Positions 21,299 through 32,284 of a stretch of DNA of 64,000 nt are shown here, in pieces; position 1 is the stretch's first letter; every line of letters starts with the position of its first letter. The translations under genes and the position numbers were made by a program. The notes under the pieces are model-generated. The model was not told where the DNA came from, made no database searches, and saw only the letters and a list, made by a program, of their open reading frames with translations. Source of the stretch: Apoderus coryli (Eukaryota > Arthropoda > Insecta > Coleoptera > Attelabidae); the NCBI GenBank assembly GCA_911728435.2, contig OU452198.1, positions 32,889,902 through 32,953,901 of the forward strand, given 5' to 3'.

Positions 21299-21576
21299 TT
21301 TATTTTAACAAACCAGATTTTATTTTATTAATCATTATTCCGTTTAAAATTAGTATTTATTTTGATTTTTTTTTTTAATTAATTACACACATAGCTGACA
21401 GTTTTTTGTTTTCTTTTAAGCACATAACTAGCAGGATCTAAACACGTAACTAGCAGGATCGCCAAGTAATGTAATGACATGACTGATATTGAATTAAAAA
21501 TGCGTCAACTCCTCAAAATCTAATTTATAATCACTGTAAGTGCTAAATTAATCAATAAAGCACGTCAACCATACAT

Positions 21577-21605
21577 GTTTCGACATAGAAACATGTCATC
21601 ATCAG
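21577..21605 (-). ncRNA. Hammerhead-like RNA motif
   Basis: On the minus strand CTGATGA (21599-21605), one extra T, stem GACAT (593-597), loop GTTTCT, stem ATGTC (582-586) and GAAAC (577-581) are all present. Flanking CCATAC and GTATGG are also complementary. The stem sequence differs from the other copies but pairs perfectly. Confidence 0.55.
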
Positions 21606-21894
21606 TGGTATGGTGTAAAGAACAAGAAATCTCGACATTAAAATGTTTGAATTACTGAAATTAAACACATACTATTAATATACAGTGTGATAACTTCTAA
21701 TATAAGTCAAACATTTCATATTCAGTCAAGAGAGAAGATACGTATTATCCATCGGTTGTTAATAATAATTACTTATTAAACACTACAAAAACAGATGATA
21801 TTATTTAATAGTAACTATTATTACCACAGAATTAAACATAGTAATACTATAGGTTACTACTAATTAATTAAAGGAAATCAATCACTACAACAAA

Positions 21895-22245
21895 TTTTCA
21901 ATGTGACAACCTCCTAGTTGTAAACGCTTATCTAATCTCCTCCTTACTTCTCTTCCTGAGGCCTTACATAACATTTCTCTTGAAAGTTCATTGCATGCAT
22001 TTCTAATTTTTTCCTTTAAATGTTGTAAGTTATGTGTTAGCAGTTCTTGCTTGGAGCGCCGCCCCCGTCATGCTGGAAAAATATATTTGCTCGTAACTGC
22101 AATGGCACATTTTCGAGAAGCACAGAAAGTTGCTCTTGAAGAAATTTCAAATATTCTTCAATGCATAAAACACCTTCGTAAAAGTATGGAGCAATTAAAT
22201 GCCCGTTAATAACACCACACCAAAGTTAATGCCAAAATGTCTTTC
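21895..22245 (-). pseudogene. Tc/mariner-type transposase C-terminal remnant
   Basis: Minus-strand blocks include RHFGIN, then KMCHCSYEQIYFSSMTGAA (a shifted HDGAA catalytic region) and an open end IRNACNELSREMLCKASGRE followed by VRRRLDKRLQLGGCHIENLL. The last block matches the usual C-terminus of insect DDE transposases of this group. Stops and shifts disable it. Confidence 0.6.
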
Positions 22246-24383
22246 GTTTTCAATCGTATTGACAAATAACATGTCAACTTTTTCGTTATGCGTAAACATT
22301 TAACATAAAATGCAAATATTAAATAACGATAAAACTATTTGTCAACCATTTGTTTTATTATTGACAGATATAATTGCAGTGTGTTGCCAAAGCCTACTTG
22401 TTTAAGAGTTGTGAAAGCTGCGAATTTTTGGTAATAGTTTTTTCTACAAATTTGCTTTTAATTTTTTAACGAATGAAGATAGCAAATTTTTTTCTTTACA
22501 AAAGTTGCTTAGAAAAATTAGCTCTTTTGAACTATATAAAAATATAGGTATGTTTCTGGAAAAAAAATTGTTGACGTCATTTACTTTAGTTTCCAAATTT
22601 GGAAACAAAATCAAATGTGCGTTCAAATGGAGCTTACTTAATCCCATTTAAGAAACTCTTTTCAGAATTTTTCTATCGTTTTTCATTTTCTCATAACAGA
22701 GCTGGGACATCGAGTTTTGCTCACCCTTTATAATATGACGATTGTCGATAAAGTACTCACCAGTTTGCGGAAAAGGTTTATTAGAAATAAAATGTGGATT
22801 CTCTTTTTGTAAATCATATTAGGTATAATTTATATGAATTGTGTGGAGTATTCATTTTATGAAATTTTAGAAAATCGAGAATATACCTCAAGTAATAACG
22901 ACTTTCGAAAAAATTGACATATATGAAGTGAATCAATCAAGTATTTGATGATGTATATCAGTTCTTATACAATCTAAAGGTTAATATAATGGTTGAAAGG
23001 TATTTAATTTATTCAATAAGGCATTAAGGAGGGCCAAGCTCAAGCGCAAACATCAATCAATTACCGGTAATTGATATTAAATTGGTATATTATACATCTT
23101 AAAAACTTTATGTAGGTAAATGGTGACGGTGGGAAGAGTGAATGTTATAAGGGAACACATGTTGGGTATAGATCAATCTCAAATAATTAAGGTAGAGAAC
23201 ATGTTAATTGACATGCGCAACAGGTTAGGTCTATGGCACATATTGTGTGTGGTATGTGGTCTATGGTGTATTATTAAGATATCCCTTATATCTTCCATAT
23301 ATGTATAGAGTCTGCGTAAAGGATAGAAATTCATATATGTTCTATGTTGTAGATATCTTTCAACCAAATCTTGACTATGGTGTACTGTCAGCTTGTAAAA
23401 TCTATGGATATACATAAAGTGTCAGATAGTTAAGGAATTCATAGGTTAGAGAATAATAATTCAATTGGGATGGGAATATGACTTAATTCCTTATGGGTTA
23501 TGTTGGTCAAATGTTTAGTTATTATGGGGGCGAAGACTTATAAAGTGTTTTCATTTTTATCAATGTTAAATAACAATGAGTTAAAGAACGGCAAACAATT
23601 AAATTCCAATTGGTCGTCAACACATGTAATGGATAAGTTTTGCTTGGCTAAGTTAATTTCTAGGGCTTCTAAGGTGTTCAAAAGAGTGCTTTTGTGACAT
23701 GCCATATAATATTTTCGTATAATTAATAAAGAAAATGAATAACAAACAAATAAATAAATATGTATAAATAAAAAGAATAAAACAATTTAAAGAGAATGAA
23801 AATCTAAAAGAAAATCTTAGTTCTTAGCAAATGAACAAAACATTAAAAGAAACTGAAAACCAAAAAGGAAAATCTTGATCTGATACTTTACAACTTAAAA
23901 TAGGTAAATTAATATAATTACGAATAATTATATTAATTAACTTTTAATTACAATTGAAAACTGACAATTATACAGAGATTCGAAATATAATTCAATTACT
24001 AAAAGAAACAAACTTTAATCTTTATTAAAACTGATTTAGAAAACAAAAAGGCCTTCAATCATTAAAGAAATTTAAAAGAATAAAAAAAGAACTTACGGAA
24101 GCTTTACGTCGATTAACTATTAGAAACCTTTATAAAACTCACTATTACAGAACGAAAAATGAAATGGACTTTATCTTTATTTATTTATTTTAAAACTAGA
24201 AAATAATTCTTAAACTGTGCAAAATCTTCTCCAAAAGTCCAAAAACAAATTAAAATATTGAATTAACTTTATACAATTGGTATAGTCCTTCCATTCCTAA
24301 TGTATAATATATAAATTTAACGATTCGACAGGGGCTATCCGTTCCCATGCCTCTTTACATTACATTACAAATGGGCATCGAAT
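22246..24383. other. Long AT-rich stretch without recognised genes
   Basis: I see no domain, RNA or paired repeat. The segment 23690-24300 is strongly A-rich on the + strand (AAGAAAAT-type low complexity). Short frames at 23120-23415 overlap on both strands and are not convincing. Confidence 0.4.
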
Positions 24384-25860
24384 TCAGCATTTTTTTGATA
24401 CATGACGTATATAAGACGTATAATAAATAATCCTTGTCAAAGGAAGCCGCCTTATAAGAAAAGTAACTACAGGGACTGGCAAAACTATTGGGTTAATGAT
24501 GAGTTTGCAAATTAATGTAATATGAATGAAACAAATAATTTTTGGCAACGTGCTATTTTCTCAGATTAATCTAAATATAATCTGATGGACATCATATGGT
24601 ATGGCGAAGACTTAATGTGGAATTTACGAAGAAAATTTGTGTCCGTCAGTAAAACACTTGCCTCAAAGGAATGTATTCGAAGAACATAACATAATTTTTA
24701 TAAAGAAAATCAATTCCCTACTTTGGAAATGATTTCGAATCGAGCGAATACCCTAATTATAATTAGCGATCTTTGGAAACTTTAAAAGGTATTTTATGAG
24801 AGTGCGGATTTAAATATAAGAAAATTAATAACGGTTTATTAATAATGGAATCACGCCGTATTGTGGAAATGCGCGAGGAATATTTGTCTAAAATAAAAGA
24901 GTACCGCGAGTCAAAGAGAACAATAATATATCTTGCCGAGACGTGGTTTGATACACATGTCACGTTTAGGTTTAACGTGAACTACGAGGGCATTGAAAAG
25001 ATTGAAACACCGAATACCAAGTTTAAATAGACTAAGTTTATTAACAGTTAAAGTTGAGAAAGAGTTTAAAAATGATGAAACTTAAATTAGAGACTATAGA
25101 GTTAAAACAATAGACTACAAATTAATAATGCGGTTGGGTAGACATGACTCACAATTGTGCTTTAAATCTTCCATGTTCAAGGGGAAAACGGGTTATAGTT
25201 CTACATGCGGGAAGTGAAAATGGGTTCGTACCCAACGCACTGCTCTTGTCAGCCAAAAACATAAGACAGTCTTCCGCGGACTACCACGAAGACATTTGTT
25301 TGAAAAGTGGTTTGCTGGACAGCTAGTACCTAATATTCCCCCAAGTTCAGTTATCGTTATGGATAATGCGTCTTCTCATTCGCGAATGTTAAATAAAATA
25401 CCTAATAATAATACAAAAAAAGAGGATATATTAAAGTTTATGATACAATTGTAAAAAAGAATACGTTATAGACCATATCTGCGAAACACACGACCATAGT
25501 ATATTTACGTTTACCTCCATATTACTGCATATTCAATCCGATAGAATTGGTTTGGGGCAGTCTAAAAGAACAGTCGAGAAAATGCAATCAGAATCCGACT
25601 TTAAGCACTGTAATCCTAGAGAATAGAAGAACCGTTATATCTGATTTAGACAAAACTGACATATGGAAAAACTCGGTGGATCACATTTTACCGGCCATAT
25701 ACCCTGTTATTATGCAACATAAAGGATTTTTTAAAAATATCGTAGGGCATTTAGGTGTTGTTATGAAAAGTTAAAATGGTGCGCCTATGGACGGCGGAGG
25801 CCGGCATTGACTTTACAAAGGAATATGGGGTTGTAGTTTTTTATAGCATTATAATATACT
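24384..25860 (+). mobile_element. Degenerate DDE transposon
   Basis: The ends (24384-24660 and 25735-25850) are shared with 14800-15780. The interior holds a transposase pseudogene. A partial Tc1-type MITE starts at 24470 after a TA inside the left part. Confidence 0.6.
24845..25775 (+). pseudogene. DDE transposase pseudogene (IS630/Tc1-like superfamily)
   Basis: Blocks in order are REEYLSKIKEYRESKRTIIY followed by LAETWFDTH, then KRVIVLHAGSENGFVPNALL, SSVIVMDNASSHSRMLNKIP and LPPYYCIFNPIELVWGSLK. The first catalytic Asp, normally in YLDETW, is Ala here, while the second (VMDNASSH) and third (NPIE) survive. At least three stops or shifts interrupt it. This widespread eukaryotic DDE family uses TA-rich targets. 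A minus-strand relative lies at 47715-48060. Confidence 0.8.
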
Positions 25861-26689
25861 AAGATTGGAAAGAGTATACTACATTTTATTATCTCAGAAA
25901 AAGAGCCCCTTTTGAATATTATTGTAAATAATACAACAACTTTTAGAAAGATTTGGTAACAATCTATTTAACATAATATTCACAAAATATTAGATTTCCC
26001 AGATACGTTAGGTACTTATAGTATCCCTATAAAAACTAAGATAAACCACCCAAATAGTATACAAGGTAAGACAAAAGTGTAGGTATATACTCTATTGCCG
26101 GTGTGCCTTTGTTTTGTTACAGGATTATAGACAGCTAACATGCCATCCATCATCAATAACTGTGTAAATCCAATCTAAAGAATTTTGTTGATACAAAAAA
26201 AAAACACCACATCCTTAAAAGAGTCAATAACAATAATAAAGAATAAAATCGTCTCTAAACCACCCTCACAAAAGTGAAAAGCAATGCTTTCTTTGTTTAG
26301 GCATAGAAATAGATTCAGTTCACTTCAAATCCCTTTCAGCTTGTTTACATAGCTGCTTTTTGCTTTCGCTTTCCCTTCCACATAATAATTTCCAACCCCT
26401 CTGTATTTACGCTACCATCCACACGTTTCCTTCGCCCAACGGTTTTTTTTTTTCATTTCTGTGTCATATCATCATTATTATTGTATGTATTTGTTTTCCT
26501 AAAAGAAGAGCAAAAAAAAAAACGTTTTCGCCACTCTTCCGACAATGGACGTTATCAATCTCTAAACCCTCAAAACAGGGGTCGCGTGTTCTTGTCGCTA
26601 AAATAAAAAGAATCACATAGATGAGGAAAAGAAAATCTGAAAACGGCACAATAAAGCCTCTTTAGCGTGGAGACGAGTTGAATTAAAAA
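25861..26689. other. Unassigned sequence
   Basis: AT-rich with T- and A-runs near 26445 and 26515. Frames at 26360-26649 overlap on both strands and carry no domain. Confidence 0.35.
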
Positions 26690-27045
26690 AGTTTCTTTTC
26701 GGTAATCTGCTCGTATAATCTGATTATACGGCCTTTCATTATGGCAAAGTTGTTACACTCTACGGTCAGAGTCCGAGGGAACTTTTTTTTGTCTCTCCGG
26801 CTGCTTGACGAAAGTGTTTTCGTGTCATCGCCGGATCGTCTCTTAAAATGCCATTTGGTTGATTCTGTTTCCCCCATTTATCGACCACAGTGTCGTCTCA
26901 TATTTTTTTGCATTCAGTTATACACAACCGTTACTGACGTGACGTGTGGTATTTATTAGAGAAATTATTTGCCGTTACCAAGATGGATGCCTCAGAGCGC
27001 AAACATTTTTCTGTTCTAAAAATCCCGAAGAAAATAATATTGAAA
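26690..27045 (+). promoter_or_regulatory. CpG-richer unique stretch, possible promoter and first exon
   Basis: This stretch is less AT-rich than its surroundings and has many CG dinucleotides, unlike the transposon debris. An arthropod-type initiator (TTCAGTT near 26915) lies about 67 bp before an ATG with a good context (CCAAGATGG at 26977-26985). That ATG opens only 21 codons (MDASERKHFSVLKIPKK...) before TAA, unless splicing occurs. It may be a 5' exon, or just older unique DNA. Confidence 0.25.
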
Positions 27046-27289
27046 TAAGCATAAGAAGCTTTATGGCGATCTTCTCCAAAATAAAAACTGACACGACTTT
27101 AAAGGTGCAATCCTGTTAAAACTCCATATGTCATTTGAATGAGTTCTGTCCAATTCTGGAAAAAAAACAACAGAAGAAGGAGGCCAAAAACAATCTTATT
27201 TAAAATGGTTGAAGTAAAATTAAAGAAAACCCAGCGTTCGTCCAGTTAAAATTGCAACTTCTTCGAATAAAAACTTTTATTAATATATA

Positions 27290-27861
27290 AAAAGGAGTCT
27301 TACAACCTCAGTGCAGTCTATAACACTTAGGAATCCCTTGACGAATGAAATGACGACGGATCCACAGGATGTTGCAAACATTTTTGCAGAAAAGTTTCGT
27401 TTGTTTTTTACAATGGATGGCAGTGGGCCGATGCCTGAGATAATGATGCCCTTTATGGTGCTGGTATTGACAATGTTGTTTTTACATCGGAAAATGTTCT
27501 AGACGCCATAAAATCACTAAAGATAGATTCGAGTCTGGGTCTGGACGGCGTTCCTGTGGCGATTCTGCAAAAGTGTGCTGCTGCTCTCTCTGAACCTCTT
27601 GCTAGAGTGTTTACGAATATATTCCAGAGAGGGTCATTTCCAATTCACTGGGCTGAAAGCATTGTGATTCCCATTTTTAAAAAGGGTGACAAGCATGTTG
27701 CTGGAAATTACAGACCAATTAGCCTAACCTCGAACTTTTGTAAGTGCATGGAAAAAATTATAACGAAAGATATTACTGGCTTTGCGCCCGAGAACAATAT
27801 AATTCCGGCGCTGCATCCATCTGTACAAAGTATAACGGATAGCAAATATCTTGAGAAACTA
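27290..27861 (+). pseudogene. Non-LTR RT N-terminal part
   Basis: Two frames give the region before and into the RT domain: TDPQDVANIFAEKFRLFF, then ENVLDAIKSLKIDSSLGLDG (the conserved GxDGVP region), IPIFKKGDKHVAGNYRPISL (RT motif 1) and CKCMEKII. A one-base shift lies near 27480. Translation stops before the catalytic motifs, where an unrelated Penelope piece is joined. Confidence 0.75.
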
Positions 27862-28096
27862 TAATATTAAATCGAGATTTGCGACTTGTTCAAAATTATC
27901 TGCTTATTTAAGACATTTGGAGGATCGTATCCCCCTCGAAACATCTGGTGTATTAAGGTCATGTTGTAAAGAGTATGACATTGGAGAAATAGGTCGAAAA
28001 GTTGAAAGATCAGTGAGACTTCCAAGTATAAGCACATCAACACTCACCGAAAATTATATAGAAACCGGACACCGGATTTTATTTGAAAATTTATGA
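27862..28096 (+). pseudogene. Penelope-like element, GIY-YIG endonuclease fragment
   Basis: The frame encodes IKSRFATCSKLSAYLRHLED, then IPLETSGVLRSCCKEYDIGE, IGRKVE and ENYIETGHRILFENL. The order (RF..., IPLE.SG, C.C, YIGE.GRK, H...TGH) is that of the C-terminal GIY-YIG nuclease of Penelope-like retroelements. The signature residues are damaged (GVL for GIY/GVY, YDIG for YIG) and the RT is missing. It shows that the retroelement class linked to hammerhead ribozymes was present in this genome. Confidence 0.65.
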
Positions 28097-28671
28097 TTGT
28101 TGATACACCTTTCAGGCGGATCAGCAAATCGTTAGGTAGCTGGTTAACACCGTTAATTTTTTCTTTGAAACTTATTATACTTGTTTATAAAACAAACAGA
28201 CAGTTTCTACTACTATTTTTATTGCATAAATTAGGCAACATAGTGTAAACTTCAGTTTAAATAGACAAGGTCATTGAGTAGAACCGTTTAACCTAAGATA
28301 TTCCGCTGACTCTTGTCTCTGTATTACCCTATCATAATTCATTCACTTGGTAGTTCAGCGGGAAAAAATATAAAAGTTTTTTTCTCCTGCATTTTTTATG
28401 AATTTTGGTATGCTGAATCTGAATTTAAGCACCTCAAAAAAGTTGCTATGAAAAACTGCGAAAAAATGCACTTTTTCGGTTTTTTACCAATAACTCAGAA
28501 AATATAGCGTTTTGAAAGAAAATGTTAGAAAACATAAAGTACAGTAAATTCTCTACAAATTAGGTCTTTTAGATTTTGTTGTTAAGATAAACGGTTTCGC
28601 CGCTAGAGAGCCTTGAATTTCGACCAAATTTCCATAGTTGACTAAAAAAACACGCCAGAACGACAAAACGT
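28097..28671. other. Unassigned sequence
   Basis: No recognised domain or repeat. Confidence 0.35.
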
Positions 28672-28857
28672 GTGGATAACCAGTTACTTCGTAGCAACTG
28701 GCCCTTAGACGTTATTACAAAAGTACGGATGGGAGTAGATAATAGAGTTAAAGTAGTAGTAAACGTCAAAACAAAAACTGGCATTTATTGTCGACCAGTT
28801 TCGAAGATTTGCACTATAGGATGCTTAGAAATGAGTGAAGACAGTGAACAATCGTGA
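28672..28857 (+). pseudogene. BEL/Pao-type integrase C-terminus
   Basis: The frame encodes LLRSNWPLDVITKVRMGVDN, then RVKVVVNVKTKTGIYCRPVS and KICTIG. The pattern WPL..V..V..G.D...RVV.V.T..G...RP..K is the C-terminal end of BEL/Pao pol polyproteins. Upstream pol is not recognisable. Confidence 0.6.
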
Positions 28858-29417
28858 CGTTCTTCATGGGGAAGAGAAGAAAAAATAAATGATCATTGAG
28901 AGCAATGCTGTTTATATAGAAATTTTCTTTTTTGCTAAATCACAACGGTGATTGAATGCGGCCAAATAATGTATTTTATCAATATTTCCGGGTCTACAAA
29001 CATTCATTTTGTGTGCAACGCAGAGGCAAATACTGTTTTCTATAGGGAATTTGCGAAAGTACTACAACGCAAAATGCTACTATTACTTTGAAACAAATTA
29101 CCTGTTTAGGTGATTAGATGGATACAAAACCAATTTTAAAGTAGACTACAATCATTTTTGTAACGATTCGGTACATTTTTATGAGACTGTTCAATTCTTG
29201 CATATTTCTTTGTATTTATTTAATTTTAATACATCTACCATAAGGTGAATGCGACTCGTATATTCGTGCAAATTAAAATCTCTAATTTTGTTCAGGTGTG
29301 ATTGAGAACGTTCTTTTACACTTTTACAAACAAATAGAAAATAGACAATGATACGCTTTAAAAAACATGTTAATTATAGCGCACAAAAAAAATCAAAAAA
29401 AAAATTCAAAAATAGAA
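28858..29417. other. Unassigned sequence
   Basis: This could include an LTR after the BEL/Pao remnant, but no paired copy is in the window. Confidence 0.3.
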
Positions 29418-29419
29418 AA

Positions 29420-29502
29420 AAAAAATTATTGCCAGAGCTGGGATTCGAAACCCTAACCTTTCGCATGCGAAGCGAACGCCCTACAAATGACGCCACAGAA
29501 AC
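29420..29502 (-). tRNA. tRNA-Ala-like relic with Pol III terminator
   Basis: On the minus strand the anticodon arm TTCGC-TTCGCAT-GCGAA (anticodon CGC, Ala) and a box B region (GGGTTTCGAATCCC) are clear. A T-run directly downstream (complement of the A-run at 29416-29425) would terminate Pol III. The D-arm is weak and the acceptor strands do not pair. It is therefore a tRNA pseudogene or SINE head, not a working tRNA. Confidence 0.45.
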
Positions 29503-29519
29503 CTGATAACAAAGATTGA

Positions 29520-30000
29520 ATGTTAATAATATAGGTTCCAACTACCTAAGTCGTATTTTTAAATGGGACACATACACCCTGTATACAAATTTTATGAGCC
29601 CATTCTACCTAGAAATACTGTGAAATATATAAAAAAACTTCAAATTAAATTTTTTTTGAAACATTTTTTAACCAACCTGTGCAATACTTTTATAAACCAA
29701 TTTAAAAAACTAAAAAAATCTGAAAAATTTTCTATCTATTACGGTCTACCGTACCTAAAAATATTGAAAATAAATAGAAGTATTTTTGAGTTACCCCGTA
29801 GATCACCTCTAGGGGCTAAGAACTCATGAATTCAAATCTAAAAAAATCAAAAGATTATTCAAAATATTAATTTTTTTGTCCTTGAAAAAAATTAACAAAT
29901 ATATTTTTGACTCACTCCGTATATAAATTTAAAGTGTACGCTAAAAATTTTTAAAGATTTAAAAGTTTTTCATCATCACGCTGTATATGCTGCTTATTAA
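29520..30000. other. Unassigned AT-rich sequence
   Basis: Contains ACACCCTGTATA-type motifs near 29575 and 29915, which recur in this window at transposon ends. The 88-codon frame at 29563-29829 has no domain. Confidence 0.3.
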
Positions 30001-30009
30001 TTAATGTTG

Positions 30010-30655
30010 TTATAATCTGATAAATACTTAATTTAAATAATAAATATATTTGTCAAAATCAAAAACCTTATAAAATTTTATCCTATAAGATAGCTTCAAA
30101 ATGGCAGATAATATTCGAAAGCGTCAAAATGGCTTCCTATAATATGCCATATCCCTCTAATTTGAAATTGGTTGGTTTGTCAGGTTTCAATTTTTAGAAC
30201 TATCATATCTCTCTATTTTGAAAGTCGTTGGTTGCAGTTATTATTCTACCATATCTCTCTAATTTGAAATTGGTTGGTTTGTCAGGTTTCGATTTTTAGA
30301 ACTACCATATCTCTCTATTTTGAAATTCGTTGGTTTGTTTGATTAATTATTATGACAGATGGATTTATAATCTGATAAATTCTTAATTTAAATAATAAAT
30401 CTATTTGTCAAAATCAAAAACCTTATAAAATTTCATACTATAAAATACTATTCGATAGCTTTAAAATGGCTTCCTATAATATACCTACCATATATCTCTA
30501 ATTTGAAATTCGTTGGTTTGTCAGGTTTCCATTTTTAGGATTACCATATCTCTCTATTTTGAAATTCGTTGGTTGCAGTTATAATTCTACCATTTTCTCT
30601 AATTTGAAATTCGTTGGTTTGTTTGATTAATTATTATGACAGATGGATTTATGTT
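30010..30655 (+). repeat. Tandem duplication with nested short repeats
   Basis: Two related blocks (about 30010-30345 and 30369-30655) share TAATCTGATAAAT at the start, TTCCTATAATAT, and several copies of TCTCTAATTTGAAATTGGTT-type sequence (ACCATATCTCTCTAATTTG...). A third partial start lies near 31385-31410 and 31480. No coding content. Confidence 0.65.
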
Positions 30656-30867
30656 ATAATTTGACACTACGGAAAATCTCTACTTCTTTGGCGGTGGAGT
30701 TCAGTATATTTGCATTATTTTTTAGATAATTAAGCATCAGTATTGACTGGAAATTTTCATATAAGGTTTGTTAGCTAGGTGCTTCCAATACAAACAATTA
30801 TTTATTGATATCGAAATTTTTTTGTGTGGGGTAGCTGTCACAGTTTATATGACATTTGGATAAATAG

Positions 30868-31112
30868 TTGATATCTCCCTCTGCGCCGCATATAAAATGA
30901 ACTTTTGTAGATGTAGATAAATTAATTAATAAAATAGTGTGGCCGCATTAAATCCCCTTGAAAAGTGCTCGTTGGGATGCAGCAAAAAACAAATTTTCTA
31001 TATAGACAGACCTGCGGCTGCTCCTTCGGTGCAGCTTTAAGTTAACTCACATAGATAGCGGTTCTTTTTTTGCAGATTTTCGACGACAAAGACAGCACTA
31101 CAGATATTATAA
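30868..31112 (+). repeat. Dispersed direct repeat with conserved hairpin, copy 1
   Basis: About 240 bp match 32039-32284 with roughly 10% change. Inside lies GCTGCTCCTTCGGTGCAGC, a stem-loop with one mismatched pair. Confidence 0.7.
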
Positions 31113-31185
31113 GGATTAACAAGAAATCCCTTGCGGGATTTCCCAGTCGTTTTGTGGTAGTTTTATTTATGACAACAGTCATTGA

Positions 31186-31276
31186 GGGTTATAAAAGAAA
31201 TAAAAAAAAAACAAAAAAAAAAAATAAAAACCAAAAAAAATAAAAAAAAAATAAAAAAAAAATAACAAAAAATAAA
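31186..31276 (+). repeat. A-rich low-complexity tract
   Basis: Almost only A with scattered T and C, about 90 bp. It resembles an old poly(A) tail. Confidence 0.7.
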
Positions 31277-32038
31277 CCCCGTATATAATTTGAAAGTGTA
31301 TACTAAAAATTTCTATACATTTAAAATTTCTTAAATGTCGGCTAATTAATGTTCTTTTTGTATCACCCTGTACATGCTGCTTATTAATTAATGTTGTTAT
31401 AATCTGATAAATCCTTAGCGCATAGCCAGATGTTAAAATAACGTTAACCTTAATAGTGGTGTACATTATTTTTAGGACTACCATATCTCTCTAACTTATT
31501 ATGCTGTGGTTCAATAAAGCAGATGAGATTTTTGGATCAGAAAAACTCAACTCGAATTTACCAATGTGTACGTTATTCTTTGATACGATTGTGACTAAAA
31601 ATATACGAAATTGCTTGTCCCATATGTTTTTCTAAGAATATAGTTATGAAAATGGTTTTAAAAAAATCGACAAATTCCAATATAGTTGACACCTCTAGTC
31701 AGTCATAATTTGGTTCTGGTAATGTTTTTACTAACACGACAGACAAATTGCTTGTGTCAAATAGTTTATTATTATTTTCTTTGTTTACATTAAGAGTCTA
31801 AAAGTTTTCGGCATTATTTTCATGTTTATGATCAATTTCTATCAACATGTTGTATATTGTAGTGTTATAAAATGGTTATTCCATATAGTTGTAGTAAATT
31901 TAGAAGTTGTCATTGTGCATTTGAAGTAATATTACTGAAAAAGTGTTAATAACCTAAAGTGACAGTGTCATGAGAGCCGTCAGATGGATGGATGTGATCA
32001 TATGTTTGTCAATAACCTAAGTCAGATGGATCGGAAAT

Positions 32039-32284
32039 AGTTGATATCTCCCTCTGCGTCGCACACAAAATTGTAGATGTAAATAAATTAATTAATAAAA
32101 TAGTGTGGCCGCATTAATTTCTCTTGAAAAGTACCCGTTGGGATGCAGCAAAAAACAAATGTTCTATATAGACAGACCTGCGGCTGCACCTTTGGTGCAG
32201 CTTCAAGTTAAGTCACATAGATAGCGGTCCTTTTTTGCAGATTTTCGACGACCAAGACAGCACTATCAGATTTTATAAGGATTA
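32039..32284 (+). repeat. Dispersed direct repeat with conserved hairpin, copy 2
   Basis: Second copy of the 30868-31112 repeat, 1171 bp away in the same orientation. Here the hairpin GCTGCACC-TTT-GGTGCAGC is perfect, and at the same position in copy 1 it is almost perfect. The pair could be LTRs of a small element or two independent insertions. Confidence 0.7.
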
